64,000 nt of DNA. Source: JAWMQL01 sp033283165 (GTDB lineage Bacteria > Pseudomonadota > Gammaproteobacteria > Pseudomonadales > Halieaceae). The stretch spans positions 868,001-932,000 of the forward strand of contig JAWMQL010000002.1 in the NCBI GenBank assembly GCA_033283165.1, written 5' to 3'. Made by a program: the position numbers and the translations under genes. The notes under the pieces are model-generated. The model searched no databases and had not been told where the DNA came from. It saw only the letters and a list, made by a program, of their open reading frames with translations. Positions 1 through 9,226 of the stretch are shown one piece after another (position 1 is the stretch's first letter; every line of letters begins with the position of its first letter).

Positions 1-224
1 TTTTCGCTCACCCGGCCATCCGACTTGGCCAGCGCGCCGAGCAGGGTAAAGGTGGTTTCGAAGAAGCTCTGCTTGATGCGTGCCACGTTCTCCGGCGAGA
101 CAAACCGCAGGCTGTTCGCCAGGCCACGGTCAAACAGGTGTCCCACCAACAGCCCCAGCAGCAGGCCCACCAGGCCGCCGGTCAGGAGACCTATTACCCC
201 GCCAATCAGTTTCCCGGCCAACAT
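1..224 (-). CDS. djlA: DjlA-like membrane-anchored DnaJ co-chaperone (partial, N-terminus)
   Basis: The reading frame starts with ATG at 224 on the minus strand and runs off the left edge of the window, so only about 74 N-terminal residues are visible. They begin MLAGKLIGGVIG and form a Gly/Leu-rich single membrane segment (about residues 5-27), followed by GHLFDRG and a TerB-like start (SFFETTFTLLGALAKSDGRVSE). This is the layout of DjlA, an inner-membrane J-protein whose C-terminal J domain stimulates DnaK; that domain lies outside the window. A GGGAGG ribosome binding site lies just before the ATG. It follows the acyltransferase gene by about 20 bases and may be co-transcribed with it. Confidence 0.8.
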   Translation of the reverse strand, partial: MLAGKLIGGVIGLLTGGLVGLLLGLLVGHLFDRGLANSLRFVSPENVARIKQSFFETTFTLLGALAKSDGRVSE

Positions 225-245
225 TCCCTCCCGGCGGCGTCCACG

Positions 246-1139
246 CTAGAGGTCATCATACACCCCCGGACCCTGCCGCGGTCGCACCCTGAATCGCTTG
301 TACTCCCACTGGTACTGCTCCACGCACTGCCGCACACAGCGCTCGACCCCCCGGTTCAGGGCGGCCAGCGAGACGCTGGTATCCGCGTCATAAATGGCTT
401 CCTCGGCGGGTTCATAGACCAGCTCAAAGCCCCCCGGCACGCGCAGGGCGAAGCCGAACACCGCCAGCGCCCCGGTGCGCCTGATCATGTGACTGGCCAG
501 GGTGCCGGTAAAACAGGGGACGCCCATGAACGGCACGTTCTCGCCACTGTTCAGATCGGCGGGCGCCTGGTCGGGCAGGATGCCTGAGATGTGTCCGTTC
601 TTGACGCTTTTCAACAGCCGCGCGAGGCCGCGGCTGTCGGTGGGCACCAGGGTCGCACCGCTGCGCTGGCGGGCAGCCTCGATCATGGGTCCCAGCCCGG
701 CGAGCTTGGGAGGTTCGTACAGGGAGACGGTCTTGCCCAGGGTTGCCACGTGCAGGCCGAGAACTTCCCAGTTCCCGAGGTGCGGCGCCAGGACAATGAC
801 GCCGCGTCCCGCGGCCTGGGCCTCCCGTACATACTGGTCGCCGCGGATCGACAGCAGCAGGCTCCGGACATGGGGCCAGGGGCGCAGCCAGACGTGGCCC
901 ATCTCGGTAGCCAGCTCCACGGTGGCCATCAGGCTGCGCCGCGCCAGCCGTCGCTGCGCTGCCGGTTCCAGATCGGGAAACGCGAGCTGGATATTGCGTT
1001 CAGTGACCCGGCGGCTGCGACCGCCCAGCGGCCAGTAAATCGCGCCGGCCAGGCGCCCCAGGGCCCGCGCCCAGGACAGGGGCAACAGGGCGCAAACGCG
1101 CAACAGGGCCTTGATCAGACCGGCTTTTACTGCATTCAC
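246..1139 (-). CDS. LpxL/HtrB-family lysophospholipid (lipid A) acyltransferase
   Basis: A 297-residue protein of the LpxL/LpxM/HtrB family, which transfers acyl chains to the lipid A precursor at the inner membrane. A hydrophobic N-terminus (about residues 5-35) is followed by the catalytic H-x4-E motif in APHLGNWEVLG and by downstream family blocks (SGILPDQAP, VPFMGVPCFTGT). The length fits the family (about 300). The start is a GTG with no strong ribosome binding site, so a slightly different start is possible. In Pseudomonas-type genomes a related gene also sits close to glyQS. Which acylation position it serves cannot be read from sequence. Confidence 0.85.
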   Translation of the reverse strand: MNAVKAGLIKALLRVCALLPLSWARALGRLAGAIYWPLGGRSRRVTERNIQLAFPDLEPAAQRRLARRSLMATVELATEMGHVWLRPWPHVRSLLLSIRGDQYVREAQAAGRGVIVLAPHLGNWEVLGLHVATLGKTVSLYEPPKLAGLGPMIEAARQRSGATLVPTDSRGLARLLKSVKNGHISGILPDQAPADLNSGENVPFMGVPCFTGTLASHMIRRTGALAVFGFALRVPGGFELVYEPAEEAIYDADTSVSLAALNRGVERCVRQCVEQYQWEYKRFRVRPRQGPGVYDDL

Positions 1140-1200
1140 GGGTGACGGGATGTCCCTGGAGTCGCACTGAACGCGCGTATTATGCCGTCAAAAGACTCTG

Positions 1201-1206
1201 TATAAT
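1201..1206 (+). promoter_or_regulatory. Putative -10 box of the glyQS promoter
   Basis: A perfect TATAAT lies 35 bases before the glyQ GTG start. No convincing -35 hexamer is seen 16-18 bases upstream (AT-rich but not TTGACA-like), so the assignment rests mainly on the -10 box and position. Confidence 0.5.
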
Positions 1207-1240
1207 AGCGCGCTCTTTGCAACCACCCCAGGGTGAACCG

Positions 1241-2197
1241 GTGTCACAGGAACAGGCAAAAATACTTACTTTTCAGGAGCTTATATTCAGACTGCAGCAG
1301 TTCTGGGCGGCCAAAGGCTGCGTCGTCCTGCAGCCCCTGGACATGGAGGTGGGCGCCGGCACCTTCCACCCGGCCACCTTCCTGCGCGCGGTGGGCCCGG
1401 AGAACTGGAATGCCGCCTACGTGCAACCCAGCCGCCGGCCCACGGACGGCCGCTACGGCGAAAATCCCAACCGGCTGCAACACTATTACCAGTTCCAGGT
1501 CGTCATGAAGCCGTCACCGCTGGCGTTCCAGCAGCTGTACCTGGAATCGCTGGCTGCGCTGGGCATAGACGCTGCTGTACACGACATCCGCTTCGTGGAA
1601 GACAACTGGGAATCACCCACCCTGGGGGCCTGGGGACTGGGCTGGGAGGTCTGGTTGAACGGCATGGAGGTGACCCAGTTCACCTATTTCCAGCAGGCCG
1701 GCGGCCTGGAATGCTACCCGGTTACCGGGGAGATCACCTACGGGGTCGAACGCATCGCCATGTACCTGCAGGGGGTGGACAGCATTTACGACCTGGTCTG
1801 GGCCGAGGGTCCGGCGGGGCGGGTGACCTATGGCGACGTATTCCACCAGAACGAGGTGGAGCAGTCGCGCTACAACTTCGAGGAGGCGGACGTGGAGCAG
1901 CTGTTTGCCTTTTTCGACCATTGCGAAAAAGAGGCGCTGCGCCTGGTAGAGAAGGACCTGCCCCTGCCGGCCTACGAGCAGGTGATGAAAGCGTCCCACA
2001 CCTTCAACCTGCTGGATGCCCGCCACGCCATCTCGGTCACCGAGCGGCAGCGCTTCATCCTGCGGGTTCGCACCCTGGCCCGGGCCGTGGCCCAGGCCTA
2101 TTTCGACGCCCGCGCCGCCCTGGGTTTCCCCATGGCGGAGGACGGCATCCGGCGGGAGGTGTTGCACAGGATCGAGGCGGAGGCCGCAAGCGCATGA
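1241..2197 (+). CDS. glyQ: Glycine--tRNA ligase alpha subunit
   Basis: Catalytic alpha subunit of the tetrameric (alpha2beta2) bacterial glycyl-tRNA synthetase, charging tRNA-Gly in the cytoplasm. The 318-residue product carries the near-invariant family blocks QPLDMEVGAGTFHP, AYVQPSRRPTDGRYGENPNR, DIRFVEDNWESPTLGAWGLG and FNLLDARHAISVTERQR. The frame is open further upstream, but the GTG at 1241 (reading VSQEQAKILTFQELI) matches the family N-terminus and is preceded by a modest AGGGTG ribosome binding site. Its stop overlaps the glyS start as ATGA, indicating translational coupling of the two subunits. Confidence 0.96.
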   Translation: MSQEQAKILTFQELIFRLQQFWAAKGCVVLQPLDMEVGAGTFHPATFLRAVGPENWNAAYVQPSRRPTDGRYGENPNRLQHYYQFQVVMKPSPLAFQQLYLESLAALGIDAAVHDIRFVEDNWESPTLGAWGLGWEVWLNGMEVTQFTYFQQAGGLECYPVTGEITYGVERIAMYLQGVDSIYDLVWAEGPAGRVTYGDVFHQNEVEQSRYNFEEADVEQLFAFFDHCEKEALRLVEKDLPLPAYEQVMKASHTFNLLDARHAISVTERQRFILRVRTLARAVAQAYFDARAALGFPMAEDGIRREVLHRIEAEAASA

Positions 2198-4272
2198 GTA
2201 CCGATACCCTGCTGCTGGAAGTGGGTACCGAGGAGCTACCCCCCAAGGCCCTGAAAACCCTGGGGCTGGCCTTCCGCGACGGCGTGCTGGCGGGCCTCGA
2301 CCAGCGCGAACTGGGCCACGGGACGGTGCGCTGGTTCGCCTCTCCGCGACGCCTGGCAGTGCTGGTCAATGAGGTCCAGCTGCAGGCGCCCGATAAGACC
2401 CTTGAGGTGCTGGGACCGCCGCTGGACCGGGCCCGGGACGCGGAGGGCAACTGGACCCCCGCTGCCGCCGGGTTCGCGCGCAAGCAGGGCGTGGAGCCGG
2501 AGGCGCTGGCGGCCATCGACACGCCCAAGGGGAAACGTCTGGGACTGCGCAGCACGGTGGCCGGCGCCGCCACCCGTGATTGCCTGGGAGAGATCCTGGA
2601 AAAAAGCCTGTCGGACCTGCCGATTCCCAAACGCATGCGGTGGGGAGCCAGCCGGGTGGAATTCGTGCGGCCCGTGCACTGGATTGTCGCCATGCTGGGC
2701 GACACTGCGGTGGCCCTGAAAACGCTGAACCTGGTGGCGGGACAGGCGACCCGCGGGCACCGATTTCACAGCAGCGGCGCTATTCACCTCGCGCAGGCTG
2801 GCGACTACGAGGACAGCCTGCGCCGGGCCTTCGTGATTGCCGACTTTGAGCAGCGGCAACAGGCCATTCGCGAGCAGGTCGAGGCGGAGGCGGCCCGCCT
2901 GGGTGCCAGCGCGGTCATCGATCCGGACCTGCTGGACGAGGTCACCGGCCTGGTCGAGTGGCCGGTGGCCCTGACCGGCTCGTTCGAGGAGCGTTTCCTG
3001 GCGGTGCCGCAGGAGGCGCTGGTATCGTCAATGAAGGAGCACCAGAAATACTTCCACCTGGTGGACGCTGAGGGTCGACTGCTGCCGAATTTCATCACCG
3101 TCAGCAATATCGAGAGCACCGATCCGGCGCAGGTGATCGACGGCAACGAGCGGGTCATCCGCCCGCGGCTGGCAGATGCGGCTTTTTTCTACGAGACCGA
3201 CCGGAAGACACCGCTGGCCGAGCGGGTCACGGCGCTGGACAATATCGTGTTTCAGCAACAGCTGGGCACGTTGAAAGACAAGGCCGATCGCCTGGTCCAG
3301 CTCGCCACCCTGCTGGCCGCACCGCTGGGAGCGGACGAACAGCTGGCGCGCCGCGCCGCGCTGCTGGCCAAGACCGATCTCGGCACCGAGATGGTGCTGG
3401 AATTCGCCGACATGCAGGGTATCGCCGGCCAGTATTACGCCCGCCACGACGGTGAGGACGAACTCGTCGCCTCGGCCCTGGCGCAGCAGTACTGGCCGCG
3501 GTTCGCCGGTGACCGCCTGCCGGACCAGCCGGTGGCACGGACCCTGGCCCTGGCGGACCGGCTGGATACCCTGGTGGGCATCTTCGGCATCGGCCAGCCT
3601 CCCACGGGCTCCCGGGACCCCTTTGCCCTGCGCCGGGCCTCCCTGGCGGTACTGCGTATCCTGGTGGAGAACGACCTCGACCTGGACCTGCGCCAGTGCC
3701 TGGAGTGGGCCGCGCGGCAATACCCCGCGGGCCTGCTGGAGGACGGCACTATCGACCGGGTACTGGCCTATATGCTGGAGCGATTCCGCGCCTGGTACGA
3801 GGAGGAGAATATCCCGGTAGAGGTGTTCAAGGCGGTCAGCGCCCGCCAGCTGTCCCGGCCGCTGGACATTCACCGCCGGGTCCACGCGGTGCACGCATTC
3901 CAGCAATTGCCGGAGGCCCTGGCCCTGGCGGCCGCCAACAAGCGGGTATCCAATATCCTGGCCAAGCTCGAGCCTGATCACCACTTTTCCGGTGTGAGCG
4001 CTGACTTACTGGCAGAGCCACAGGAGAAGGAGCTGGCGAGCTGCCTGGCCAGCCTTTCCGAGGAAGCCCGCGGCCACCTGGCGGCGGATGATTACCGCGC
4101 CGCGCTGGCCAGCCTGGCCGGCCTCAAGGAGCCGGTGGACGCCTTTTTCGACGGTGTGATGGTGAATGTCGAGGACGATGCCCTGCGCCACAACAGGCTC
4201 AACCTGCTCAAGCAGCTTCGTGACCAGTTTCTGGAAGTTGCCGATATTTCGCAGCTGGTTGTCGCCCGGTAG
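2194..4272 (+). CDS. glyS: Glycine--tRNA ligase beta subunit
   Basis: Beta subunit of glycyl-tRNA synthetase, which binds tRNA and carries the anticodon-binding C-terminal region. The 692-residue length matches the family (about 690). Recognisable blocks include LLLEVGTEELPPKAL at the N-terminus, SMKEHQKYFHLVD, NFITVSNI, and FFDGVMVNVEDDALRHNRLNLL near the C-terminus. The ATG at 2194 overlaps the glyQ stop by four bases. It is followed closely by gmhB, giving a likely glyQ-glyS-gmhB transcript. Confidence 0.96.
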   Translation: MSTDTLLLEVGTEELPPKALKTLGLAFRDGVLAGLDQRELGHGTVRWFASPRRLAVLVNEVQLQAPDKTLEVLGPPLDRARDAEGNWTPAAAGFARKQGVEPEALAAIDTPKGKRLGLRSTVAGAATRDCLGEILEKSLSDLPIPKRMRWGASRVEFVRPVHWIVAMLGDTAVALKTLNLVAGQATRGHRFHSSGAIHLAQAGDYEDSLRRAFVIADFEQRQQAIREQVEAEAARLGASAVIDPDLLDEVTGLVEWPVALTGSFEERFLAVPQEALVSSMKEHQKYFHLVDAEGRLLPNFITVSNIESTDPAQVIDGNERVIRPRLADAAFFYETDRKTPLAERVTALDNIVFQQQLGTLKDKADRLVQLATLLAAPLGADEQLARRAALLAKTDLGTEMVLEFADMQGIAGQYYARHDGEDELVASALAQQYWPRFAGDRLPDQPVARTLALADRLDTLVGIFGIGQPPTGSRDPFALRRASLAVLRILVENDLDLDLRQCLEWAARQYPAGLLEDGTIDRVLAYMLERFRAWYEEENIPVEVFKAVSARQLSRPLDIHRRVHAVHAFQQLPEALALAAANKRVSNILAKLEPDHHFSGVSADLLAEPQEKELASCLASLSEEARGHLAADDYRAALASLAGLKEPVDAFFDGVMVNVEDDALRHNRLNLLKQLRDQFLEVADISQLVVAR

Positions 4273-4275
4273 GCC

Positions 4276-4830
4276 ATGTTGCTGGTACTGGACAGGGACG
4301 GGGTGATCAACGAGGACTCCGCCGACTACATCCGCTCCCTGGCCGACTGGCGCCCCATACCGGGCAGTATCGAGGCCATCGCCCGGCTGTCCCGGGCCGG
4401 GTACCGCGTGGCCGTCGCCACCAACCAGTCCGGCCTGGGCCGCGGCTATTTCGGTCTCGACGAACTGGAGCAGATTCACCAGGCCTTGTGCCAGCAGGTC
4501 GAGGATGCCGGTGGCGCGCTGGCCGGCATATTCTACTGTCCGCACCGGCCCGACGCGGGGTGTGACTGCCGCAAGCCCGCTACCGGGCTGCTGCGGGCCA
4601 TGGCCGAGGAATTGGGGGAATCCCCCACAGGCGCCTGGTTCATCGGCGACAGTCTCAAGGACCTGCAGGCCGCCCGGGCCTACGGCTGCCGCCCGGCCCT
4701 GGTGTTGACCGGCAAGGGGGAGGGCACCCGAGCGGCGCTGGCGGACCCGGATGTGGCACTGGCGGACGCCGCCTCGGTACCCGTATTTGACGACCTGGCG
4801 GCCGCCGCAGACGCCATCCTTGCCACCTGA
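4276..4830 (+). CDS. gmhB: D-glycero-beta-D-manno-heptose-1,7-bisphosphate 7-phosphatase
   Basis: HAD-superfamily phosphatase that removes the 7-phosphate during ADP-heptose synthesis for the LPS inner core. The 184-residue protein has the DxD nucleophile motif at its start (VLDRDGVIN), the second motif ATNQSGLGRG, the zinc-binding cysteine/histidine block (YCPHRPDAGCDCRKP) and the final acidic motif FIGDSLKDLQAA. It starts three bases after the glyS stop. The same neighbour relation, gmhB beside glyS, is typical of pseudomonads near the origin. Confidence 0.92.
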   Translation: MLLVLDRDGVINEDSADYIRSLADWRPIPGSIEAIARLSRAGYRVAVATNQSGLGRGYFGLDELEQIHQALCQQVEDAGGALAGIFYCPHRPDAGCDCRKPATGLLRAMAEELGESPTGAWFIGDSLKDLQAARAYGCRPALVLTGKGEGTRAALADPDVALADAASVPVFDDLAAAADAILAT

Positions 4831-4924
4831 TCGATAAGGCGACAGGTGCCGCGCGCCGCCGCGGATTAATCCCCTTTTGGCCCCCGCTTTGTTTTACACT
4901 GGCCCCATAACACAGGGGCAGGGC

Positions 4925-6325
4925 ATGGAAATCGATATCCAGCTGCTGATAGCGGCGGCCGCAGGCGCAGGAGCCGGCGTTGTGCTGGGCCTGGCGTTCG
5001 GTCTGTGGCTGGGGCAGCGACGCAAGGCGCTGTTGCGCGACCAGCTGGTGGAGGCCCGCACCCGCGGCGAACACCGGGAGCAACAGCTGGCGGATATCAA
5101 GCTGGACTTCGACAAGCTGGCCCAGGAACACCAGGCGCTGGAGCGCAGCTACGCTCGCCTGCATACCCGGCTGACCGAGCGCGAGGAGCAGTACAAGCAG
5201 CAGCTGGCCCTGTTGAACGACAATCGCGACGCCCTGAAAAAGGAATTCGAGCTGCTGGCCAATCGCATCTTTGAAGACAAGGGCCGTCACTTTACCGCCA
5301 CCAGCAGGGAATCCCTTGAGACACTGCTGAAGCCCTTCCGGGAGCAGATCACCGGGTTCCAGTCCCGGATCAACGAGGTGCACTCCGAGGCGGTGCGCGG
5401 CAACACCGCACTGGAGGCGGAAATCAAAAAAGTGCTGGAGGTCGGCCTGTCCATGAACGAACAGGCGGGCAACCTGACCCAGGCCCTCAAGGGCGACAAG
5501 AAAACCGCCGGCAACTGGGGCGAGGCGCAACTGGAACGCACCCTGCAACTGGCCGGCCTGGTAGCCGGCGAGCACTACGACAGCCAGGCCACGTTCCGCG
5601 ACGAGACCGGCAGGCGCAAGTTACCCGACTTCATCCTGAAACTGCCGGATGGCAAGCACCTGGTCATCGACAGCAAGGTGTCCCTGGTGGACTACGATCG
5701 CGCCATAGCGGCGGACGGCGAGGCGGAGCAGGCCGAGGCCCTGGCTGCCCACGCCCAGGCCGTGCGCTACCATATCGACGACCTCGCGGGCAAGGACTAC
5801 AGCAACCTGCCGGAGATCGGCAGCCCGGACTTCGTGCTCATGTTCATGCCGGTGGAACCGGCCTACATCGAGGCCATGAAATTCAACAAGGACCTGTTCA
5901 ATTACGGCTACCAGAAAGGGGTGGTGATGGTCTCACATACCACCCTGATGCCGATCCTGCGCACGGTGGCCAACCTGTGGATGGTGGAGCGGAGCAACAA
6001 GGAGGCGCGGGAGATTTCCAATCGCGCCGGGGAGCTGTACAACCAGGTCTGCACCGTGGCTGAGCGCCTGTACAAACTGGGTAACACCCTGACGACCGCC
6101 ACCCGCCAGTACAATGAAACCGTCACCGGACTGGTGGGCCGGCAGGGACTGCACGGCAAGGTGGAGCGCTTCCAGCAGGTGTCGACCCGGGCCAACAAGT
6201 CCCTGCCCCCTATCGAGCCCATTCACACGGACGTGGACCTGGACCGGCTCGAACCGCTGCGGGTCGAGCCGGAGAGCGAGGACAAGCCCCCGCTCAGCGT
6301 GGTGGACGACAAACCCAGGCCCTGA
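4925..6325 (+). CDS. rmuC: DNA recombination protein RmuC
   Basis: A 466-residue RmuC-family protein (DNA recombination/inversion-limiting factor). It has an N-terminal membrane anchor (about residues 5-27, AAAAGAGAGVVLGLAFGLWLG), a long coiled coil rich in Glu, Gln and Arg (about 30-170), and the conserved RmuC core with NWGEAQLERTLQLAGL, PDFILKLPDGKHLVIDSKVSL and the MPVEPAYIEA region. The ATG at 4925 follows a GGGGCAGGG ribosome binding site; an upstream in-frame ATG at 4877 would add residues before the anchor and is less likely. It is convergent with the aminotransferase gene, with only ten bases between the stops. Confidence 0.93.
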   Translation: MEIDIQLLIAAAAGAGAGVVLGLAFGLWLGQRRKALLRDQLVEARTRGEHREQQLADIKLDFDKLAQEHQALERSYARLHTRLTEREEQYKQQLALLNDNRDALKKEFELLANRIFEDKGRHFTATSRESLETLLKPFREQITGFQSRINEVHSEAVRGNTALEAEIKKVLEVGLSMNEQAGNLTQALKGDKKTAGNWGEAQLERTLQLAGLVAGEHYDSQATFRDETGRRKLPDFILKLPDGKHLVIDSKVSLVDYDRAIAADGEAEQAEALAAHAQAVRYHIDDLAGKDYSNLPEIGSPDFVLMFMPVEPAYIEAMKFNKDLFNYGYQKGVVMVSHTTLMPILRTVANLWMVERSNKEAREISNRAGELYNQVCTVAERLYKLGNTLTTATRQYNETVTGLVGRQGLHGKVERFQQVSTRANKSLPPIEPIHTDVDLDRLEPLRVEPESEDKPPLSVVDDKPRP

Positions 6326-6335
6326 CCCCCTTTTG

Positions 6336-7661
6336 TCAGCGCGTTGCCTGGGCCTGGTCCAGGGCGGAGCTGAAGCGATCCAGCATGGTGTCGACCTGCT
6401 CGTCGGTGATCACCATCGGCGGGCAGAAAGCCAGGCAGTTGCCGCCGACGTTACGCAGGATCAGGCCGTTATCCTGGCAGTTCTTCAGCACCGCATTGGC
6501 CGCGCCGGGGTGAGGTTCACGGCTGTCCTTGTCGGCCACGATTTCAACCGCGGCAATCAGGCCGCGGCCGCGCACCTCGCCCACCAGCGGGTGGTCGGCA
6601 AACCGGGCCAGGCCGGCCTGCAGGCGCTCGCCGCGGGCCCGGGCGTTCTCGTACACCCCGTCGCGCTCGTAGATTTCCAGGGTCTTGAGGCCCACCGCGC
6701 AAGCGGTATTGTGGCCGGAGTAGGTGTAGCCGTGGCCGAACACGCCGACCTCGTTACTCTGCTCCACGATGGCCTCGTGCAGGTCGCCGCGCACGGCCAC
6801 TGCCGACAAGGGAAAGTAGGCGGAGGTAATCTGTTTCGCCATGGTCATCAGGTCGGGCTCTGATGCGCCCACCGTGGTGCAGCCGAACACGTTGCCGGTG
6901 CGGCCGAAACCGGTAATCACCTCATCCGCCCAGAACCAGATATCGTGCCTGTCGAGCAGCGCCAGCAGCTTCGGATAGTAGCTGTCCGGGGGCACGATCA
7001 CGCCGGACGCGCCGGTAATGGGCTCGGCGATAAAGGCGGCGATAGTTTCGGGGCCCTCCGCCAGGATCTGTTGCTCGAGGTCGCCCAGGATGCGATCCAC
7101 GAACTGCTCCTCGGTCTCGCCACCCTGCTGGCCCCGGTAATAGTGCGGCGCATGCGTGCGCAGGATGCCCAGGGCATCCACCGGCAGGTTGAAGTGCGCC
7201 TGGTTGGCCGGCAGCCCGGTCAGGCAGGCGGCGGCAACCGAAATACCGTGGTAGGAGCGCTCGCGGGCGATGATCTTGCGCCGCTCGGGACGGCCGCTGG
7301 CGTTGGCGTGGTAGTTGATCAACTTGACCAGGGTGTCGTTGCCGTCCGAGCCGGAATTGCCAAAAAATACCGAGGCGTTCTTCACCGGCAGCATATCGTT
7401 GAGCTTATCCGCCAGCTCCACGGCTGCCCGGTGGTACTTGCCGCCGAACAGGTGCTGGTAGGACAGCTCCTGCATCGCCCTGGTGGCGGTATCTATCAGC
7501 TCCCGGTGGCCGTAGCCCAGGCCGGTACACCACAGCCCGGCGAGACCCTCGATATACTCCTTGCCCTGGCTGTCGTAAACGTAGATGCCCTCGCCCCGGA
7601 CAATTTCCATTTGTTCGATTGCCTTGAGGTTGGTGGTCGGGTAAATCAGGTGCTGCGTCAT
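6336..7661 (-). CDS. Class III pyridoxal-phosphate aminotransferase (omega-amino acid:pyruvate type)
   Basis: A 441-residue fold-type I aminotransferase. Family signatures are GLAGLWCTGLGYGH, the PLP-phosphate-binding FFGNSGSDGNDT, SYHGIS, the aspartate block FWADEVITGFGRTG and the Schiff-base lysine in MAKQITSAYFPLSAV. This group moves amino groups from omega-amino acids or diamines to pyruvate; polyamine-derived substrates would fit the catabolic genes further right, but that link is inferred. A GAGGAT ribosome binding site precedes the ATG. It is divergent from the TonB-like gene across a 269-base gap. Confidence 0.85.
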   Translation of the reverse strand: MTQHLIYPTTNLKAIEQMEIVRGEGIYVYDSQGKEYIEGLAGLWCTGLGYGHRELIDTATRAMQELSYQHLFGGKYHRAAVELADKLNDMLPVKNASVFFGNSGSDGNDTLVKLINYHANASGRPERRKIIARERSYHGISVAAACLTGLPANQAHFNLPVDALGILRTHAPHYYRGQQGGETEEQFVDRILGDLEQQILAEGPETIAAFIAEPITGASGVIVPPDSYYPKLLALLDRHDIWFWADEVITGFGRTGNVFGCTTVGASEPDLMTMAKQITSAYFPLSAVAVRGDLHEAIVEQSNEVGVFGHGYTYSGHNTACAVGLKTLEIYERDGVYENARARGERLQAGLARFADHPLVGEVRGRGLIAAVEIVADKDSREPHPGAANAVLKNCQDNGLILRNVGGNCLAFCPPMVITDEQVDTMLDRFSSALDQAQATR

Positions 7662-7930
7662 GCTGTAATCCTCGCTTGGTCCGGCGTTCGCGCGATGCCG
7701 CGCCTGACCCGGTGTCTATCTGCTTCCCGGCAACTCTGGGTGAATTCCGGGTCGCAAATGCTAGGCGCTTCAGGCGCGGGAGGCAATTACCTTATCAGGG
7801 TGGTATTCCGGCGATAAAACAGCCCCGGGAAGGCCCGGAAATCTGGAGTTTTCGCCAGTTTTCTGTTGTGACGGGCGCCCCTCATTTGCCAAGCTGTCAG
7901 GGTCAAAAGCCCGAAAAAAGTACAACAACA
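7662..7930. other. Divergent intergenic region
   Basis: A 269-base gap between the start of the aminotransferase gene and the start of the exported TonB-like gene. It must contain promoters for both. No near-consensus -35/-10 pair or strong palindrome is evident, and no gene is recognised here; the plus frame stays open but lacks family-like sequence. Confidence 0.4.
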
Positions 7931-9220
7931 ATGAGACTGACCCGGATAATACCCGCCCTGCTGACGATTCTGGCCACCGCCAGCCTCAGCGCGCAGGCGG
8001 CCATGGTAGGACTGGCCCTGCACCAGGAAACCGGCCGTGATATTTATCTCGGCGCCCTGCACCTCGACCGGCCGGAGAACCTGGACCTGGCCATGGCCGG
8101 GCGCGGCGAACCCCGCAGCATGGAATACCGGGTCGTGGCACGCCGCACCAGCACCCGCAGCCTGCTGGGCAATATGCTGCTGCAGGCACAGTTGGCAACG
8201 GGTCATACCCCGAGCGCCGCTACCGAACAATTTGCCGGTGACATCATGAGCGCGGTCCGGGGCAGCCTGTACGCGGGCGACTCCCTGCGCATCAGCCTGG
8301 GCGCCGACGGGGTGACCCGGGCGAGCCTTAACGGCTTCGCGCTGGCCAGAAGTGACGATGCCCGGGTGGCAGACTACCTGCTGCAGGGCTGGCTGGCGGA
8401 GGGCGGCGCCAGCACCGCTTTCAGGCAGCGCATTCTCAGTGACCGGCTCGACCCGGACCTGCTGGCCAACTACGACAACACCCGGGCATCAGCGGACCGG
8501 CTGGCCGTTATCGAGAGCTGGTACGCGCCAGAGGCCGGGCCGGAGCCGGAAACAGCCGCCCTGGTCCTGGCGAATACCGCGCCTGTCGAGGAACCCGGGG
8601 CGGAGGCGGTGCAGGCCTCGACAACGCCCAAGCTGGCTTCCGTGGCGGGAACCGAGGTCGTCGTGGCGAGCCTGGCAGAGCCCGTCGATACAGCCACTGA
8701 AGACCTGGCGACGAGCGAAAACCCACTGCAAACAGCCCCTGAGGCTGACCTGGAAGCTGTCCCGGAGATTCCGGACCCGGCGGTGGAGCCCGTCAGTCAG
8801 GAAACGGATGGCGAACTGCAACTGGCGCTGGCCACGGCGGCCCCGGTACTGGAGGCCAGCGCGCCGACAGGTATCGAGGCACTGGACGTCACCGAGTATT
8901 CCCAGCGCCTGGGACGGTTTAACACGCTGGTGATGTCCCGTGTGTATTCCAATATCCGCTACCCCCGCTACGCCGTGCGCCGGGGCCTGGAGGGCGAGCT
9001 GGAACTGGATGCCGTAATCGACGCGGGAGGCGAACTGGTGGACCTGCGACTGGTGCAGTCCTCTGGCTACGACGCCCTGGACCAATCGGCACTGAAGGCA
9101 GCGCGGAAGGCACTGGCTGAGCCACTGGCCGAGATCGACCCGGTCGCCCGGGCGGAGTACGGCAACAGGGAGCAGCAACTGGTTGTCCCCATCCCGGTCA
9201 AATTCAAGCTGACGGAGTAG
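7931..9220 (+). CDS. Exported chalcone-isomerase-like/TonB C-terminal domain fusion protein
   Basis: A 429-residue protein with a cleavable-looking signal peptide (MRLTRIIPALLTILATASLSAQAA). Residues about 25-190 resemble the bacterial chalcone-isomerase-like fold (IYLGALHL; GDSLRISLGADGVTRASLNGF; ADYLLQGWLAEG). A low-complexity, Ala/Glu/Pro-rich linker (about 195-310) leads to a C-terminal TonB domain (about 325-429) with SNIRYPRYAVRRGLEGELELD and LVQSSGYDALDQSALKAARKA. Because the N-terminus looks like a signal peptide, not a retained anchor, it may be periplasmic and not a canonical energy transducer. The ATG at 7931 is chosen because it begins the signal peptide, although the frame is open upstream. 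Confidence 0.7.
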   Translation: MRLTRIIPALLTILATASLSAQAAMVGLALHQETGRDIYLGALHLDRPENLDLAMAGRGEPRSMEYRVVARRTSTRSLLGNMLLQAQLATGHTPSAATEQFAGDIMSAVRGSLYAGDSLRISLGADGVTRASLNGFALARSDDARVADYLLQGWLAEGGASTAFRQRILSDRLDPDLLANYDNTRASADRLAVIESWYAPEAGPEPETAALVLANTAPVEEPGAEAVQASTTPKLASVAGTEVVVASLAEPVDTATEDLATSENPLQTAPEADLEAVPEIPDPAVEPVSQETDGELQLALATAAPVLEASAPTGIEALDVTEYSQRLGRFNTLVMSRVYSNIRYPRYAVRRGLEGELELDAVIDAGGELVDLRLVQSSGYDALDQSALKAARKALAEPLAEIDPVARAEYGNREQQLVVPIPVKFKLTE

Positions 9221-9226
9221 GCCGCC

